Notes: generated from the sequence alone by a model not told the origin. A stretch of 64,000 bases of DNA from Odobenus rosmarus divergens (GCF_000321225.1 NW_004450402.1:988043-1052042), one strand, 5' to 3'. Numbered from the stretch's first letter, positions 47,100 through 59,949 are shown. A program made the numbers and translations.

Positions 47100-49475
47100 A
47101 AGTGTTAAAAAATTTATGTCTTAAAGTTTAAATTTTGTGATCAATAATCTTTTGAATAAATGGAAATTTGCTTTTGGTTTGGTTATTAAATGAAGTTAAT
47201 TGTATAATCTAATAATCTGGTTTTTAGAAATATCTTAGATTTTCTAAGTGTCAAAGAATTAGAATCTCTACAACTATGTAAACATGATTAATAAATTTCA
47301 GCTTATTTTTAAGTAACTGGATAAAGGCTTTAAAAGTGGTCATTTTAAGCAGATAATTAATTTTTACAAATGTTACAAATATAAAATGGTCTGCCATATT
47401 CAAGGAACTGCTAAGATTTTTAGTTATACATAACATAAATCCAATTAATTATTTTAAAATGTCAGGTAATTTCACTGAACTCAAATTTAACATTGGAGCT
47501 AAATAATGACAAGCCAGAGTCTAGAACATATCAGACCCTCACTTCATCTGGATTTCTGGTTCTATTTTCAGCCTTCATTCTTCTCTTCTCTGTGGCCCAG
47601 TTTTTTCCACAAGACAAAGAAATATGGTCAATAAGAACACACAAAATTTAATGTTTTTATTGCTGTAGCCAACTGGACAGAGCACAACTAATTTTTGCAG
47701 GTTCTAAAACAAAAATATTAAAATATGAATTTGAGTCTCAAAGCTTGAGACAGATGCTCAAATGTGGGCCAGACAACTATGACATGGGGACCAGACCTCA
47801 GAGTATACATTCATTGATCATCCAGAACCATGTGTGTGAGTGTCGCTGGTAGTTAGGGGTGGAAGAGATTGCAGAGAAAAGGAGAATGAGTAAATGAGTA
47901 GACAGACAACCATACCTGTCCATTAAAATTTGATTATTTCTCCAAAATAACAGCAGGTACATTGTCACCTATTTCCACAAACTATGGTGCTTGATTTTTC
48001 ACTTTATAAACTTTAAAAGAGTAGGCAGCCAGAGATGTAAAGCAAGTAAGTGCTCTTTGAAAGTGGTAAAGGGGCGGGGTGGGGGAGAGGGAGAAGCAGC
48101 AGCAGGATGTGGCAGAGAGACTCAAGAGCATAATGAGAGAAAGAAAAAGTGTAAAGCCAAAGGAAGAAGGAAAAGGTACAAAGTATAAAGGTGAAAAGTA
48201 TAAAGAAGAGGTAGAGAGGCCAGTAATTGTGCAATAAGGCTTTAACTGTTTTAAGAAATTTATGACATTTGGCTTCAGTGTAACCAGGAGAGGGCACACA
48301 TGGTTATCATGTTAGACATTTCTTGGACAGAGAAGTGAGTTCTTCGGAGGCATATTTATAGTAACCCCCATCCCTCTCTTCTAATTAACTATTAATAGGA
48401 ATTTGATGATACTATTTAATTGTGGAGGGGCAAATGAAAGAAAAATATTATCCTTTTCGTTCCTTGAGTGAAAAAAATGGCTAATTACTAACTGATCATT
48501 TTCAGAGGTAACAAAGAAAAGGAAAAACTTACTATCATTTATCTATCATCTATCTATCTATGTATCTAAAATTGTTATAAAAAATCAAATGACAATTTTA
48601 AAAGAAAAGCAAAATATAAACTATCTACTGGATCAAAATTCTTTCTGAGGCAGTATCAGCACACATTTACTACCTCCTATCTCTGATAACCCCATTAAAA
48701 TGCTAACACATTTCAAACATCACAGTAAGTATTATAATGGTTTTATATTCAGATTTATTATCTATTACTAACAGGCTACATTCATAATTTGTCAGTAGAT
48801 GGAAGTTTACCCTAACGAACTAATTGGCTAATTTTTTTAACTGTTACTTTTTTGCTGTTGTAACATAAAAGATCAATTAAAAGAAACTACAGATAGTAAT
48901 TAAGAGTCTCACTTTAAGGTCCTAAAGATATTAGAAAAAAAAATTCAAAAAGTATTTAATTTTGTTTAGCAAACAATAAGAATTTATATACAAAACAAAA
49001 GCATCAGTAACATCTTAGTTTCTTAGCATATTGTAATAGTTTCAGTTGGTAGTGTATCTTATTTTGTTTTTTTCTTTTGCTTTTTTTTGGCTTTTTCTTC
49101 TTTAAGTAGTCATGGACAAATTATTTTTTATTTATTCAACACATTTAATTCAATTACAGTCATTATTATTTAAATTTCTCTGCTCTAAATTTGGCCAATG
49201 AGAGCCTATTTATATGGGCTTCTATGTTCTTTGACATGACCCTATCAGTTCCTATTAGTCTCTTTCTCTCAATTTACATATACATATACATATATATGTT
49301 TATATGTATACATATATGTATGTATTTATTTATTTCTGATTTTCCAAAATTTAATGCCATTTGGAAAAAAAAAAAGGAGAATAGATTATTTTTCTCATTG
49401 CTCTGCCTGGATTTCAGGAGATAATGGGAAGATTCACTACTAATCTACCATTAGGTCCTGATACAACCCTGAACT
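47100..49475. other. Longest stretch without recognised repeats
   Basis: 2.4 kb with no SINE or L1. It contains a G-rich patch near 48069-48110, ATCT units near 48540-48566 and a TA/TG-rich alternating tract at 49275-49335. Frames on both strands near 48.0-48.3 kb overlap and look incidental. Confidence 0.55.
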
Positions 49476-49479
49476 TTAT

Positions 49480-51175
49480 AGCAAAAAGAGATGTCAAACC
49501 ATGAAGCCATTGAGAAACCAAAAGTCTAGAATGTATAGAGATCATATACGTCAAAACAATGCAATATTTTGAAAGCTACTGAAAGCCGGATGTACTCACC
49601 TATCAAAGAGAAAAGCAAGACAGGTAGCTAAAGATAGTGTAGAGAGTAGTAGGAAAGACCCAAACAAATCAGATATGCAGCTGTGAGGCACCAGTACCAA
49701 GAAGATCTGGAATCTGAAGTTACTTCTATTCCTGAAAATTTGTTACTTACATGCATCTTGCAGAGATGAAGTTACATCTTTGGGTTTGGCAGCCACCATA
49801 TGGATAAGAGAAAAATAATCATTTAGACAAAAGAAGTAATTAAAAATTTGCAAATTCTTTTAAGTCTCCTCAAAAGTTTCAAGCTGATTCACAAGTAAAT
49901 CAATTAATTACCTGAAGAAAATTCAACACTGTTTTTAGGAAGGCCACAAAATCCAGACACTCAACAACATAACATGCACAATGCCCAACATCTAATAAAA
50001 AAACTATCTCATGTGAGGAAGTGGAATGATGTGACCCATAACTAGGAGAAAAATCAGTCAATATAAGCAGACTCTAAAATGGTAAAGAAGATGTCATTAG
50101 TAGTCAAGGACTTTAAAAGAGCTATTTTAACATATTCAAGTACTTAAAGAAAAGCATAAACAAAAAGTAGAGAGACATGGATACTCTAAAATATGGAAAT
50201 TCCAGGGACAAATATATATATACATAAAATAATTGGAATAAAATACTAGTAGATAGGCTTTTCATTTTTTTTAAGATTTTATTTATTTATTTGGCCGAGA
50301 GAGAGAGACAGCAAGAGAGGGAAAACAAGCAGGGGGAGTGGGAGAGGGAGAAGCAGGCTTCCTGCCAAGCAGGGAGCCTGACACAGGGCTCCATCCCAGG
50401 ACCCTGGGATCATGACATGAGCCAAAGGCAGACGCTTAAAGACTGAGCCACCCAAGCGCCCCAAGATAGGCTTTTCAGAAAATTAGACGAGGATAAAAAA
50501 GTATTATTGAAGGTAAAGACAGGAAATAAAACTACCAAAATTGAAGCAGGGAGAAAACAGTCTGGAAAAAATAAACAGATGGTCAGTGCCCTGGGGGGTA
50601 ATATCAAGCAGTCTATCATAAGTATAATTGCAGGTAAAAAACAAAGAGAAAAGAGGATAGGGGAACAAATATAAGAAATAGCACAAATTCCTTAACAAAG
50701 TACAATTCAGAAGATAATGTACCAACATCTTTAAAGTGCTGAATGAAAAAAAAAATTGTCAACCTGTATCCAAAAATTGCTGCTGTACCCAACAAAGACA
50801 TCCATGCAAAATAAAGATAGAATATTTTCAAATAAGTAAAGCTGAGTGAATTTTGAGCTGGTAGACCAACCGTATATGAAACGCTAAAAGAAATTCTTCA
50901 GTCTAAATAGTTTCCAAAATGGTAAACATTTGGATAAATAATTACATTCCATAATTAATATAATAATAGAATTCTATGTACTATAATAATGATAGTTTAT
51001 TACTTATATCCAAATCAATAACACTATATCGACAGTTTTATAAGATGTATAGAAGGAAAATGCATGATAATGATAGTAGTACAAAAGCAAGAATGGGGAA
51101 ATGGAAGTATACTCTACAAGATTCTTTAGCATATAATGCTATAATAGTTTTTAAAGGTAGATAGTCTTAAAGAGA
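49480..51175 (+). mobile_element. Ancient HAL1/L1M-type element
   Basis: 'cacaatgcccaacatctaat', 'taggagaaaaatcagtcaat', 'aaagtgctgaatgaaaaaa' and 'acgctaaaagaaattcttca' follow the order of the ORF1 half of HAL1/L1M. No ORF2 part and no open frame. A SINE interrupts it at 50265-50463. Confidence 0.6.
50265..50463 (-). mobile_element. SINEC copy
   Basis: Complete minus-strand SINE. Perfect 14-bp duplication 'agataggcttttca' at 50251 and 50464. Confidence 0.95.
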
Positions 51176-51416
51176 TATATGCATCTATCATCTATCTGTC
51201 TATACAACTATCTACTCTAGCAACCATTAAATCATATAACAAAGAAGTATAGCTAATAACTCAACAGAAGGAGTGTTTCTCACCCCTTTTATTTTACTTC
51301 TTAAGTTCCTTCTATCTAGAATGAACTTCCTTCTGCTTTCTCTTTTTCCCACCATTTGTATATCTCTAACCCTAGCTTGGAATTTTTAGTCATTGTATTA
51401 CATATAAAATATTTCA

Positions 51417-51593
51417 GGGGTGCCTGGGTGGCTCAGTCGTTAGGTGTCTGCCTTTGGCTCAGGTCATGATCCCAGGATCCTGGGATCGAGCCTCGCATCA
51501 GGCTCCCTGCTCTGCAGGAAGCCTGTTTCTCCCTCTCCCACTCCCCCTGCTTGTGTTCCCTCTTTCGCTGTCTCTCTCTCTCTCTCTGTCAAA

Positions 51594-51632
<39 letters not shown>

Positions 51633-51641
51633 AATCTTTAA
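51417..51641 (+). mobile_element. SINEC copy with expanded (AAAT)n tail
   Basis: Full-length plus-strand SINE. The tail has about eleven AAAT units (51592-51634). Short imperfect duplication 'aaaatatttca' / 'aaaactatttca'. Confidence 0.95.
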
Positions 51642-51739
51642 AAAACTATTTCATATATCATAAAACCAATTCCCAGTTATGTGGCCCACTATACTTTGGG
51701 CACACACCCATCCTAGGGAATACATTATTACAGCATTTT

Positions 51740-51860
51740 CTATGATGAGCTAGACACTAAAATAGGTACTGGGGATAGAGCAGTGAACAAGTAGAAAGAA
51801 TTTCTGGTCTCACAAAGCTTATATTCTATACATAAAGACAGATATTGAATGTGTGATAAT
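51740..51860 (+). mobile_element. Ancient interspersed repeat, family not identified
   Basis: 'gacactaaaataggtactgg', 'gatagagcagtgaacaag' and 'cacaaagcttatattcta' match a widespread mammalian repeat I recognise by wording but cannot name safely. Confidence 0.45.
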
Positions 51861-51989
51861 TATAGCTAAAGAGATTTGCAGTGAAACTAGTTCTTATTCT
51901 TCATTGTTTCCCTATTGTATAGTACATTTTGAATCATAGAAAGTAGTCAACAATTATCGATTCAATAAAGGAATGTAGTCATGATTTAA

Positions 51990-52185
51990 ATGCTATTCTC
52001 TGGTAATGTCTTCTCTGATTTCTCCAGGACATATGAGCTTCCACAGCCCTTTGTTCATGTCACTTCTTAATATCCCTTATCATCATATTGATGATAATTT
52101 ATAAGCTTAAATATCCATGGGCTACTTGAGGGCAAGTTCTGTACATTTTCTATGAATAATCTGAATGCCTCCAAATTAATAAAAC
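51990..52185 (+). mobile_element. L2 3' fragment
   Basis: 'tgatttctccaggacatatg' and 'gggctacttgagggcaagtt' follow the L2 3' consensus. Confidence 0.5.
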
Positions 52186-52445
52186 TTCCGAGGTCATCCG
52201 CTCTTTATTATCAGTTTGAATTGCTCTGACTGATTTTTCAAATGGACAACCACACTTATATTACTGCAATAAAATTTACTTGTTCATGATGCATTATGCT
52301 TTCTATATACTATATAGTGTGGGATCCTATAATCTGTTAGGAATTTCCTTCTTGATGATATGCTAAGAAAAAGTTTGTGTAAGAATGGTGTTATTTCTTT
52401 CTTAAATATTTGGAAGAATTCTCTGGACAAGAAATCTAAGCCTGG

Positions 52446-52890
52446 GGAGTGGCTGGGTGATAAATATTAGGGAGGGTATGTGCTATGGTGAGCTCTGTGA
52501 ATTGTGCAGGACTGCTGAGTCACAGATCTGTACCTCTGAAACAAATAATACAATATATGTTAAAAAAAAAAAAAGAAGAAGAAGAAGATAGCAGGAGGGG
52601 AAGAATGAAGGGGGGAAATCAGAGGGGGAGACGAACCATGAGGGACGATGGACTCTGAAAAACAAACTGAGGGTTCTAGAGGGGAAGAAGGTGGGAGGAT
52701 GGGCTAGCCTGGTGTTGGGTATTGAAGAGGGCACACTCTGCATGGAGCACTGGGTGTTATACACAAACAATGAATCATGGAACACTACATCAAAAACTAA
52801 TGATGTAATGTGTGGTGATTAACATAACAATAAAAATTTAAAAAATAATAAAATGGGTATCATAAAAATAAATAAATAAATAAAAAAGAA
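52446..52890 (+). mobile_element. Short L1 3' end
   Basis: Only the L1 3' UTR: 'ggggaagaatgaagggggg' type start, 'gagcactgggtgttatacac', 'aactaatgatgtaatg', then A-rich tail. Perfect 14-bp duplication 'aaatctaagcctgg' at 52432 and 52891. The sharp duplication suggests a fairly young insertion. Confidence 0.95.
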
Positions 52891-52962
52891 AAATCTAAGC
52901 CTGGAATTTCCTTTGAGTGAATGTTTTTTTTGTTTAGTTTGTGTTTTTTTGAGTGAATGGTT

Positions 52963-53171
52963 TGTTTTGTTTTGTTTTGTTTTTTTAAAGATTTTATTTA
53001 TTTGACAGAGAGAGACACAGCGAGAGAGGGAACACAAGCAGGGGCAGTGGGAGAGGGAGAAGCAGACCTCCCGCCGAGCAGGGAGGCTGATGTGGGACTC
53101 GATCCCAGGACCCCGGGATCATGACCCGAGCTGAAGGTAGACGCTTAACGACTGAGCCACCCAGGCGCCCC
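52963..53171 (-). mobile_element. SINEC copy
   Basis: Minus-strand SINE with a TTTTG-rich tail. 'tgagtgaatg' flanks it at 52950 and 53172, with a further copy at about 52916. Confidence 0.93.
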
Positions 53172-53207
53172 TGAGTGAATGTTTTTGATAAGACTTTCAA
53201 CTTCTTT

Positions 53208-53398
53208 TTTTTTTAAGATTTTATTTATTTATTTGACAGAGAGAGACACAGAGAGGGAACACAAGCAGGGGGAGTACAAGAGGGAGAAGCAGGCTTCCTA
53301 CAGAGCAGGGAGCCCGATGTGGGGCTCAATCCCAGGACCCTGGGATCATGACCTGCGCCGAAGGGAGACGCTTAACGACTGAGCCACCCAGGCGCCCC
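53208..53398 (-). mobile_element. SINEC copy, direct neighbour of the previous one
   Basis: Minus-strand SINE. Perfect 18-bp duplication 'aagactttcaacttcttt' at 53190 and 53399, one of the longest perfect SINE duplications in the window. Confidence 0.96.
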
Positions 53399-53511
53399 AA
53401 GACTTTCAACTTCTTTAATAGACATGAGACTAATCACACTTTTTGTAACAGTTTTGGAAAACTTTGGCTTGTAAAGAATTTGTTCATTTCACCATTGTAA
53501 AATTTGTTGAC

Positions 53512-53645
53512 ATGGGGTACTTGGGTAGCTCAGTCAATTAAGTGACCAACTCTTCATCTTAGCTCAGGTCCTGATCTCATGGTCTTGAGTTTAAGCCCTG
53601 CACTGGGGCTCCACGCCTAGCGTGGAGCCTACTTAAAAAAATTTT
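53512..53645 (+). mobile_element. Older SINEC-type SINE
   Basis: 'ggggtacttgggtagctcag', 'ctgatctcatggtcttgag' and 'tagcgtggagcctactt' form an old SINEC with a short body. Confidence 0.85.
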
Positions 53646-53699
53646 TATTGACATAAAGTTATTCATATTATTTCCTAATTAGCATTTTAAATATTAAAG

Positions 53700-55900
53700 A
53701 AACTGTGTTGAGGTTAGTTTTTGATTTCTAAGAAAATGTTTGATTTTTCTTTTTTTCTTATCAGTCTTATAAAACTTTATAAATTTATTAATCATTTTAA
53801 AGAACATAATTTGGGCTTGGATATATTCTCTATTAGACATTCATTCTCTGTGCCATTGATTTCAGCTCCACTTTTATTATTTCTTTTTCTACTCCTTTGC
53901 TTTTGACTTCCTTGCTTTTTCTAGCTTTGCAGAATGGAAATTTATCACTGGATTTTAACCTTTTTTTCTCCCTAATATGTTCAATTTCATTCTTGCAAAT
54001 GTTTTAGTTGTGTGCCATAGCTGGATATATATCTTCATTAACATTAAATTCAAAATATTTTCTAGTTTTCATTGTAGTATTTTTTGTCCATGAATTATTT
54101 AGACACATGTTATTTAATTTCCAAGAAGTTTGGAACTTTGTTACTGATTTCTAGTTCATCCTGCTAAGGACAGAGAAAATACTCTGGACTACTGAGACTT
54201 TCTTTATGATTCAGAATATAATCAATTTTGGTAAAAGTTACACATGCACTTGAAAGTAATGTGGCTTTTGTCATTATTGGATTCAGTTTCTAAATATGTC
54301 AATTAGGTCAATTTATAAATTGTATTGTTTAGATTTTGTCATTTTATTCCATAAGCTACTGATAAAGACATTAAATTCTCCCATTCTGATGATGGTTTTG
54401 TCTATTTCTGCTTTTAATTCTGTCCATTTTTGCTTTATGTATTTAGAATTGTGTTACTAGGTAATATAGATTCAGAATTGTTTTATCTACCTGATGGATT
54501 GACTGTTGAATAAAAAGAAAAACTCCTTGAATTTATACTGATGCATTTTATAATTCGCTTTGTCTGACAGTAATATATCTACATGAGCCTTCTTGTGGTT
54601 AAGGTTTGAATGGTATTTATCCTTTTACTTTCAACTTTTCTGAGTCTTTTTTCTGGGTATGGAGTTGTAGTTTGATATTAATTATCTTTTAACATTTTAA
54701 AAGTGTCATTTCACTATCATACGGCTTCTATCCTTAGTACTGAGAAACAGTATTGTTCCTTGAAAGTAGTTTCCCCCCTTTGGCTAATTTTAGAATTCTT
54801 TTGTCTTTAGTTTCCAGCAGTATTATTATGTTGTGCTTTAGCTTCATTGAGCTTTTTGAAACTGCTGGTTAACTTCCTTAAGTTTTATATAAACTTTATA
54901 AACTTAAGGAACTTAAGTTCCTACCCTTCTGGGACTCCAGTAGTATATACATTAGGGATTCCAAAACATGTATAGTTGACTGTGTCCCACATGTGTCACG
55001 ATGTTTTTTTTCCACTCCTTTTATTTTTGTTTTTCTACACCAACAAGTATATTTTCTATGGACTGTCCTTGAATTTACTGATGTGGTTTCTGCTGTTTCC
55101 AGCCTGTCTGATTTTTTTTTACAGATTCCATTTTATTGATGAAATTCTGTATCTTTTAATTCATTTTGTTCTTCTTTTTTATCTATTTTAACATATTTAT
55201 AAAAATTATTTTAAAGTTCCTGTTATTTCTGCTATCTTAGTCATATACATGTTTCTATTATCTGTCTTTTTTCTCTTGGCATGCCTAATAATTTTGATTG
55301 AATGCCAGGAATAGTAATACAAACATTAGTAATTCCATATGATGCTATCCTGCATCAGAGTGGGTTCACATTTACTTCTGCTAAGCAGATAAATGATGGG
55401 TTGGTTGCATCTTAATCTAAAAACAGCTGAGTTTAGGCTATAACTTTGCTAAAACTAAGAGTATTCCTAAATTTCCCCTGATCTTGGATGATGTCCTTCA
55501 TGCTTTCAACTAGTGTTTTCAATAGATTTCTGGATCCTAGTACATCTTTGTGTCTTGAGCACCATTAGACTGCAAGTAATTCCACTCTGCTTTTCAGAAG
55601 TCTTCAGTTTATCTGATTATCCTACCATCTTGCAGAGCTTCAGAATTGGGCAAATGTCTGCCAGGGGAAACCAGCTGTTCACTGATTCTACTTAAAACTC
55701 CCTATTTTGTCACTTCAATTCCATACAACTGCCAAAAGCTCTGCTGGTTTCTCTGTTCCAGCAGCGCATTTGTCCAAACCCAGATTCTTAAATCTCAGAA
55801 TTGGCAAATAACCCCAAGGAAAAAGAGTTATAGCTTATCAATTAGTCTTTAAATACAACTCTTAGATATATTTAATTAGATGGGTTTTTTGTATATTATT
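53700..55900 (-). mobile_element. Ancient L1M element, ORF2 5' half to 5' region
   Basis: Antisense phrases run from ORF2 ('ccatgaattatttagacaca', 'aattctcccattctgatgat') to ORF1-like sequence near 54.65-54.85 kb and then to the 5' region seen also at 23.4 kb ('ttgattgaatgccaggaata'). All frames are broken. Right border uncertain. Confidence 0.65.
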
Positions 55901-56790
55901 AAGCCTTAGTTTTCTCAGTGGGAGTATTTTTCAGCTACAAATAACCTCATCCTACCCAAAAACTACTTACTGATATTAAAAAAAAATCACTTAAACGTCA
56001 CTCCAACAAACTTTTTCATTGGGTCTAGAACCTTTCCCAGTATTTCTACATATCCCTAGAAATGGGATGAGATGTGGGGTGAAGTTGAGAGGTGTTGTTT
56101 TCATTATCATGTGCCTACCTATAATCTCCCAAATTGCTAGTCTTTTGGCTCAATTTGTATCTTCTGTTGTTTAGCTGCCCATGATCCTGCATGCTCTTTT
56201 CTCTGATTGACTTTTGCCCCCAAATATTAAGAAAATTACAAACACAAAAAATAATTTTTTACTACCAAACGTTCACTAACAAATGCTGTGTAGTGTAGCA
56301 GGTAATTTACTGATGTTTGGGGTGTAATAAAGTGAAATTATAACATTTAATTTCTTCCTCATGGATACACATATTATATATATATAACATGCATATATAG
56401 AATCATTGTATTATATATATGTATATTTAATATTATATCCCATGCTTACTTCAGCTCATTCACCTTCTTCCCATATAATCCTCCTCTATGTTTCTTTATG
56501 ACATATTGCTGGGATATTGTTCCCTCTCTAAAGAAAATCATTTTTTTCCATCTTCTTTCATCCTTAAATTTATCTCTCTACTTCAAATCCCATACTCAAC
56601 TAATATCTTCTTTCTACACCGTTAGGTAAAAAACAAAAATTCCTATTTCTTTTTTATTTAAAATAATATAGCTCTCCCTCTCCTATCAGACTAATCTGGA
56701 CCCTCTCTTACTTAGTCAAATAGCTCAACAATATCCTAAAGAAAAGAACAGGCTTTTCTTCTGTTGTTTACCTTGAACAATTGGTTCATT
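55901..56790. other. AT-rich sequence, no feature recognised
   Basis: Contains TA-rich alternating tracts near 56375-56435. Nothing else recognised. Confidence 0.5.
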
Positions 56791-56805
56791 GGAAGCCAAT
56801 ATTTA

Positions 56806-56999
56806 TTTTTTTTTTAAAGATTTTTTTTTTTTTTTATTTATTCATGAGAGACAGAGGGGGAGAGAGAGAGAGAGAGAAGCAGAGGGAGAAGCAGGCTCCC
56901 AAGGAGCAGGGAGCCCGATGCGGGACTCGATCCCAGGACCCTGGGATCATGACCTGAGCCGAAGGCAGACGCTTAACCATCTGAGCCACCCAGGCGCCC
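56806..56999 (-). mobile_element. SINEC copy
   Basis: Minus-strand SINE with a pure T tail and the variant body 'ttcatgagagacagag'. Perfect 15-bp duplication 'ggaagccaatattta' at 56791 and 57000. Near-consensus head suggests a young copy. Confidence 0.96.
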
Positions 57000-57204
57000 G
57001 GAAGCCAATATTTAAAATAGCATTTCTTGAGATCCGTATATTAGTGCAGAGAGGAGTAATTAATATATAATTGTGAAGCCTTTGCCTGAGATATGATCAA
57101 TGTTTGGTAATATTTATAAGGCATAAATCTTTTTTCTCAAATAATAGTTTTTACTCAGCAAACACAAACAATAGTATTGATTTTTCTTTCAATAGTCAAT
57201 GTTC

Positions 57205-57514
57205 CCCCCCTTTTTTTAACATATAATGTATTATTTGTTTCAGAGGTACAGGTCTGTGCAGGAGGGGAAGAATGAAGGGGGGGAAATCGGAGGGGGAGAC
57301 GAACCATGACAGACTATGGACTCTGAGAAACAAACTGAGGGTTCTAGAGGGGAGAGGGTGGGGGGGATGGGTTAGCCCGGTGATGGGTATTAAAGAGGGC
57401 ATGTACTGCATGGAGCACTGGGTGTTATACGCAAACAATGAATCATGGAACACTACATCAAAAACTAATGATGTAATGTATGGTGATTAACATAGCATAA
57501 TAATAATAAAAAAA
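57205..57514 (+). mobile_element. Short L1 3' end with small 5' inversion
   Basis: 57210-57257 is antisense L1 3' UTR; from 57258 the sense 3' UTR runs to the tail. In the L1 at 52.5 kb these two segments are neighbours in the same direction. Duplications 'aatagtcaatgttc' / 'aatagtcaaggttc' at 57191 and 57515 enclose the whole unit. Twin-priming product. Confidence 0.92.
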
Positions 57515-57624
57515 AATAGTCAAGGTTCTTTGAATGGCAAAAACTGAGTAATGAGAAATTCATACAAATCTATTTTTCTTGGGTACATGTTTGAAGGAAT
57601 TATTTGAGTGGTAGCATTATTTAA

Positions 57625-57800
57625 AATCAGAGGGTTTGTGTTGAGTTCTGATTCTGCCACTCATTTGCTTTGTCCCCTTAGGTAACAAAAAGAGAGTGTT
57701 CATTATTTCTTTTTGAATCTGTTTCCTCAAATGTAAAATAAGAATGAAACTATCTACCCTACAGAGTTGTTTTGGGGTTTAAATGCAAAAGCATTAAATC
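57625..57800 (+). mobile_element. MIR fragment
   Basis: 'gttctgattctgccactcat', 'ctgtttcctcaaatgtaaaa' and 'accctacagagttgttttgg' follow MIR order. Confidence 0.75.
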
Positions 57801-57809
57801 ATTTATCTT

Positions 57810-58320
57810 TCATTTAGTGCCTACTTTGAGCACTATGTTAAATGTTGTGGAAAAAGATGTAAAAGATACATTTGCAAGTCTGATAGTGTTCATTGTCTAG
57901 TGAGGAAAATAGAGATGCCGATACATGATTATAATTTAATGTGATAAATGCCATGGCCGACTCAAGTTTAGCATATCATAGAAATCTAGAAAAGGGCTAG
58001 ATTCATTCTGAAGGAAATAGGAAAGAAGTAAATTGAGATGTAAAACTAAAAACAAAAGTTGGGAAAAGATATTCAAGGCAGAGGGAGCTATCTGTTAAAG
58101 GACTACTGTGAGACAGTGTGTGGCATTTTGGAAGTTAGTAGTAAATCAATGTAACTAGACTATTTGTACCTAACAAGTAGGAAAGTTGTTTCTAAAGAAG
58201 ATGGTTGGGTCCAAATGCTAAAACTTTTGTCTGCCATGCCAAAGAATTTATATTTTTGTCATGGAGTTAATGGGGAGCCATTAAAGGATTTTCAGAAGGA
58301 TCAGATTTACATTTTGGAAA
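57810..58320 (+). mobile_element. Ancient interspersed repeat, family not identified
   Basis: 'gcctactttgagcactatgt', 'attcaaggcagagggagcta' and 'taatggggagccattaaagg' run in the order of a common old mammalian repeat, possibly the same family as 51740-51860. I cannot name it with confidence. Confidence 0.45.
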
Positions 58321-59402
58321 GATCTCCATATTCTTATTAAATACTCAATCATGATTATATAAATAATAATCTCTTTTTTGAACCTGAATTCATGGAGTTG
58401 CAAAAGAAGATTAAAGCTAATTAGAGAATGGACCCACGGCATAGCCTCATAAGCCTAAAAATTTACATTTTTGTCATGTCTGACTAACTACTAAGGGACT
58501 GGATATTAAGGTCTGTGAACCATGGGGGGAAAAATTAATAAGATTTTTCATGCCATCCTTCTGGCAAGCTTCAGGATCTACACCAAATTTCAGCAAATTT
58601 TATCTTCTTTAAACACTTCCAAAATATCTAGCTGTGAGTTTCCTCAAAGAAATCTGTATCAAGACACTACCATGGTTTGGAGAAAGATATAGATGTTGAA
58701 TGTATCAAAGTGTGTGGATAAAAAGTAGTCATATGGTGAATCCATGGATTTATTTTTATGCAGTGAGCCTAATCTAGACTATTTTTCTAAATTGATCACT
58801 TTGTCATCCAAGCCCAAATCAAAATCTCTGCTAACTCAAAGTTTTTGTTTTTGTTTTTTAACTTCCTTTACAGGTCCACTATCTTAAAATTTTATTAGTT
58901 TTATAAGATTTACGCTTCACACAACAATGTTGATTATTATCTGGTACCTGTGATCATCAAGGTCTTGTCAAAGTTAATTAATGGTCTGTTAAGTATTCTT
59001 TCAGGCATCAAATTAAAAATGACAGTTCTGTAAACTTTTTTTCAAAAAATTTTTAAGAAAAAAAGTCATACATCACTGTTGCCTCTTCCTTGTTTGGGAG
59101 TGGGACTGTATTGTAGTAATCTTCAATTAATACTCCAAGATAATAGCTACAGATTTTAAGGATCTTAAAATGCATGAGATTAAGGTTTCTATAAATGAAA
59201 AGATTCAAATTATGTTATTAGAGAATTATTTTTCTGTGATTAGAGACAGCTAATCACAGACCGGCTCAGATCTGGTTCTCTGATTTCGGTTGAACTTTAT
59301 TTTCTAAAATTACCATTTGTAAGTATTAATAGCCAAGCTTCTGAGTACCTTCTGGCATCAATCTTTTCAACAACCACCATCCATCCTTCACCTCAAATTA
59401 TC
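58321..59402. other. No feature recognised
   Basis: No SINE, L1 or gene seen. Confidence 0.5.
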
Positions 59403-59418
59403 TTATTCTTGACTTATT

Positions 59419-59620
59419 TTTTTTAAGGATTTTAATTATTTATTTATTTGACAGAGAGAGACACAGTGAGAGAGGGAACACAGGCAGGGAGAGTGGGGAA
59501 GGGAGAAGCAGGCTTCCTGCTGAGCAGGGAGCCAGATGCAATGAGGGGCTGGATCCCAACACCCTGGGATCATGATCTGAGCCAAGGCAGATGCTTAACG
59601 ACTGAGCCACCCAGGCGCCC
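59419..59620 (-). mobile_element. SINEC copy
   Basis: Complete minus-strand SINE with a few inserted bases in the body. Perfect 16-bp duplication 'ttattcttgacttatt' at 59403 and 59621. Confidence 0.95.
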
Positions 59621-59732
59621 TTATTCTTGACTTATTAAAGGACATGTTTTTAAAACTTTCACAAAATAACTATTTGCTGTTCTTGTTTCTTTATGCATTT
59701 GTTTCTGGTTAAAAATTTTGGTTGCAAAAAAA

Positions 59733-59947
59733 TCAGAGGGGGAGAGGAACCATGAGAGACTATGGACTCTGAGAAACAAACTGAGGGGAGGGGGGTGGGG
59801 GGATGGGTTAGCCTGGTGATGGGTATTAGAGGGCACGTACTGCATGGAGCACTGGGTGTTATATGCAAACAATGAATCATGAACACTACATCAAAAACTA
59901 ATGATGTAATGTATGGGGATTAACATAACATAATAATTTTAAAAAAA
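59733..59947 (+). mobile_element. Short L1 3' end
   Basis: About 215 bp of L1 3' UTR ('gactatggactctgagaaac', 'gagcactgggtgttatatgc', 'aactaatgatgtaatgt') with an A-rich end. No clear target duplication. Confidence 0.92.
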
Positions 59948-59949
59948 GG

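Noticed and set aside
54874..54911. 12-bp inverted repeat 'ttccttaagttt' / 'aaacttaaggaa' as a regulatory palindrome
   Set aside because: It is in the decayed L1M and AT-rich. Short palindromes of this kind are expected by chance or slippage.
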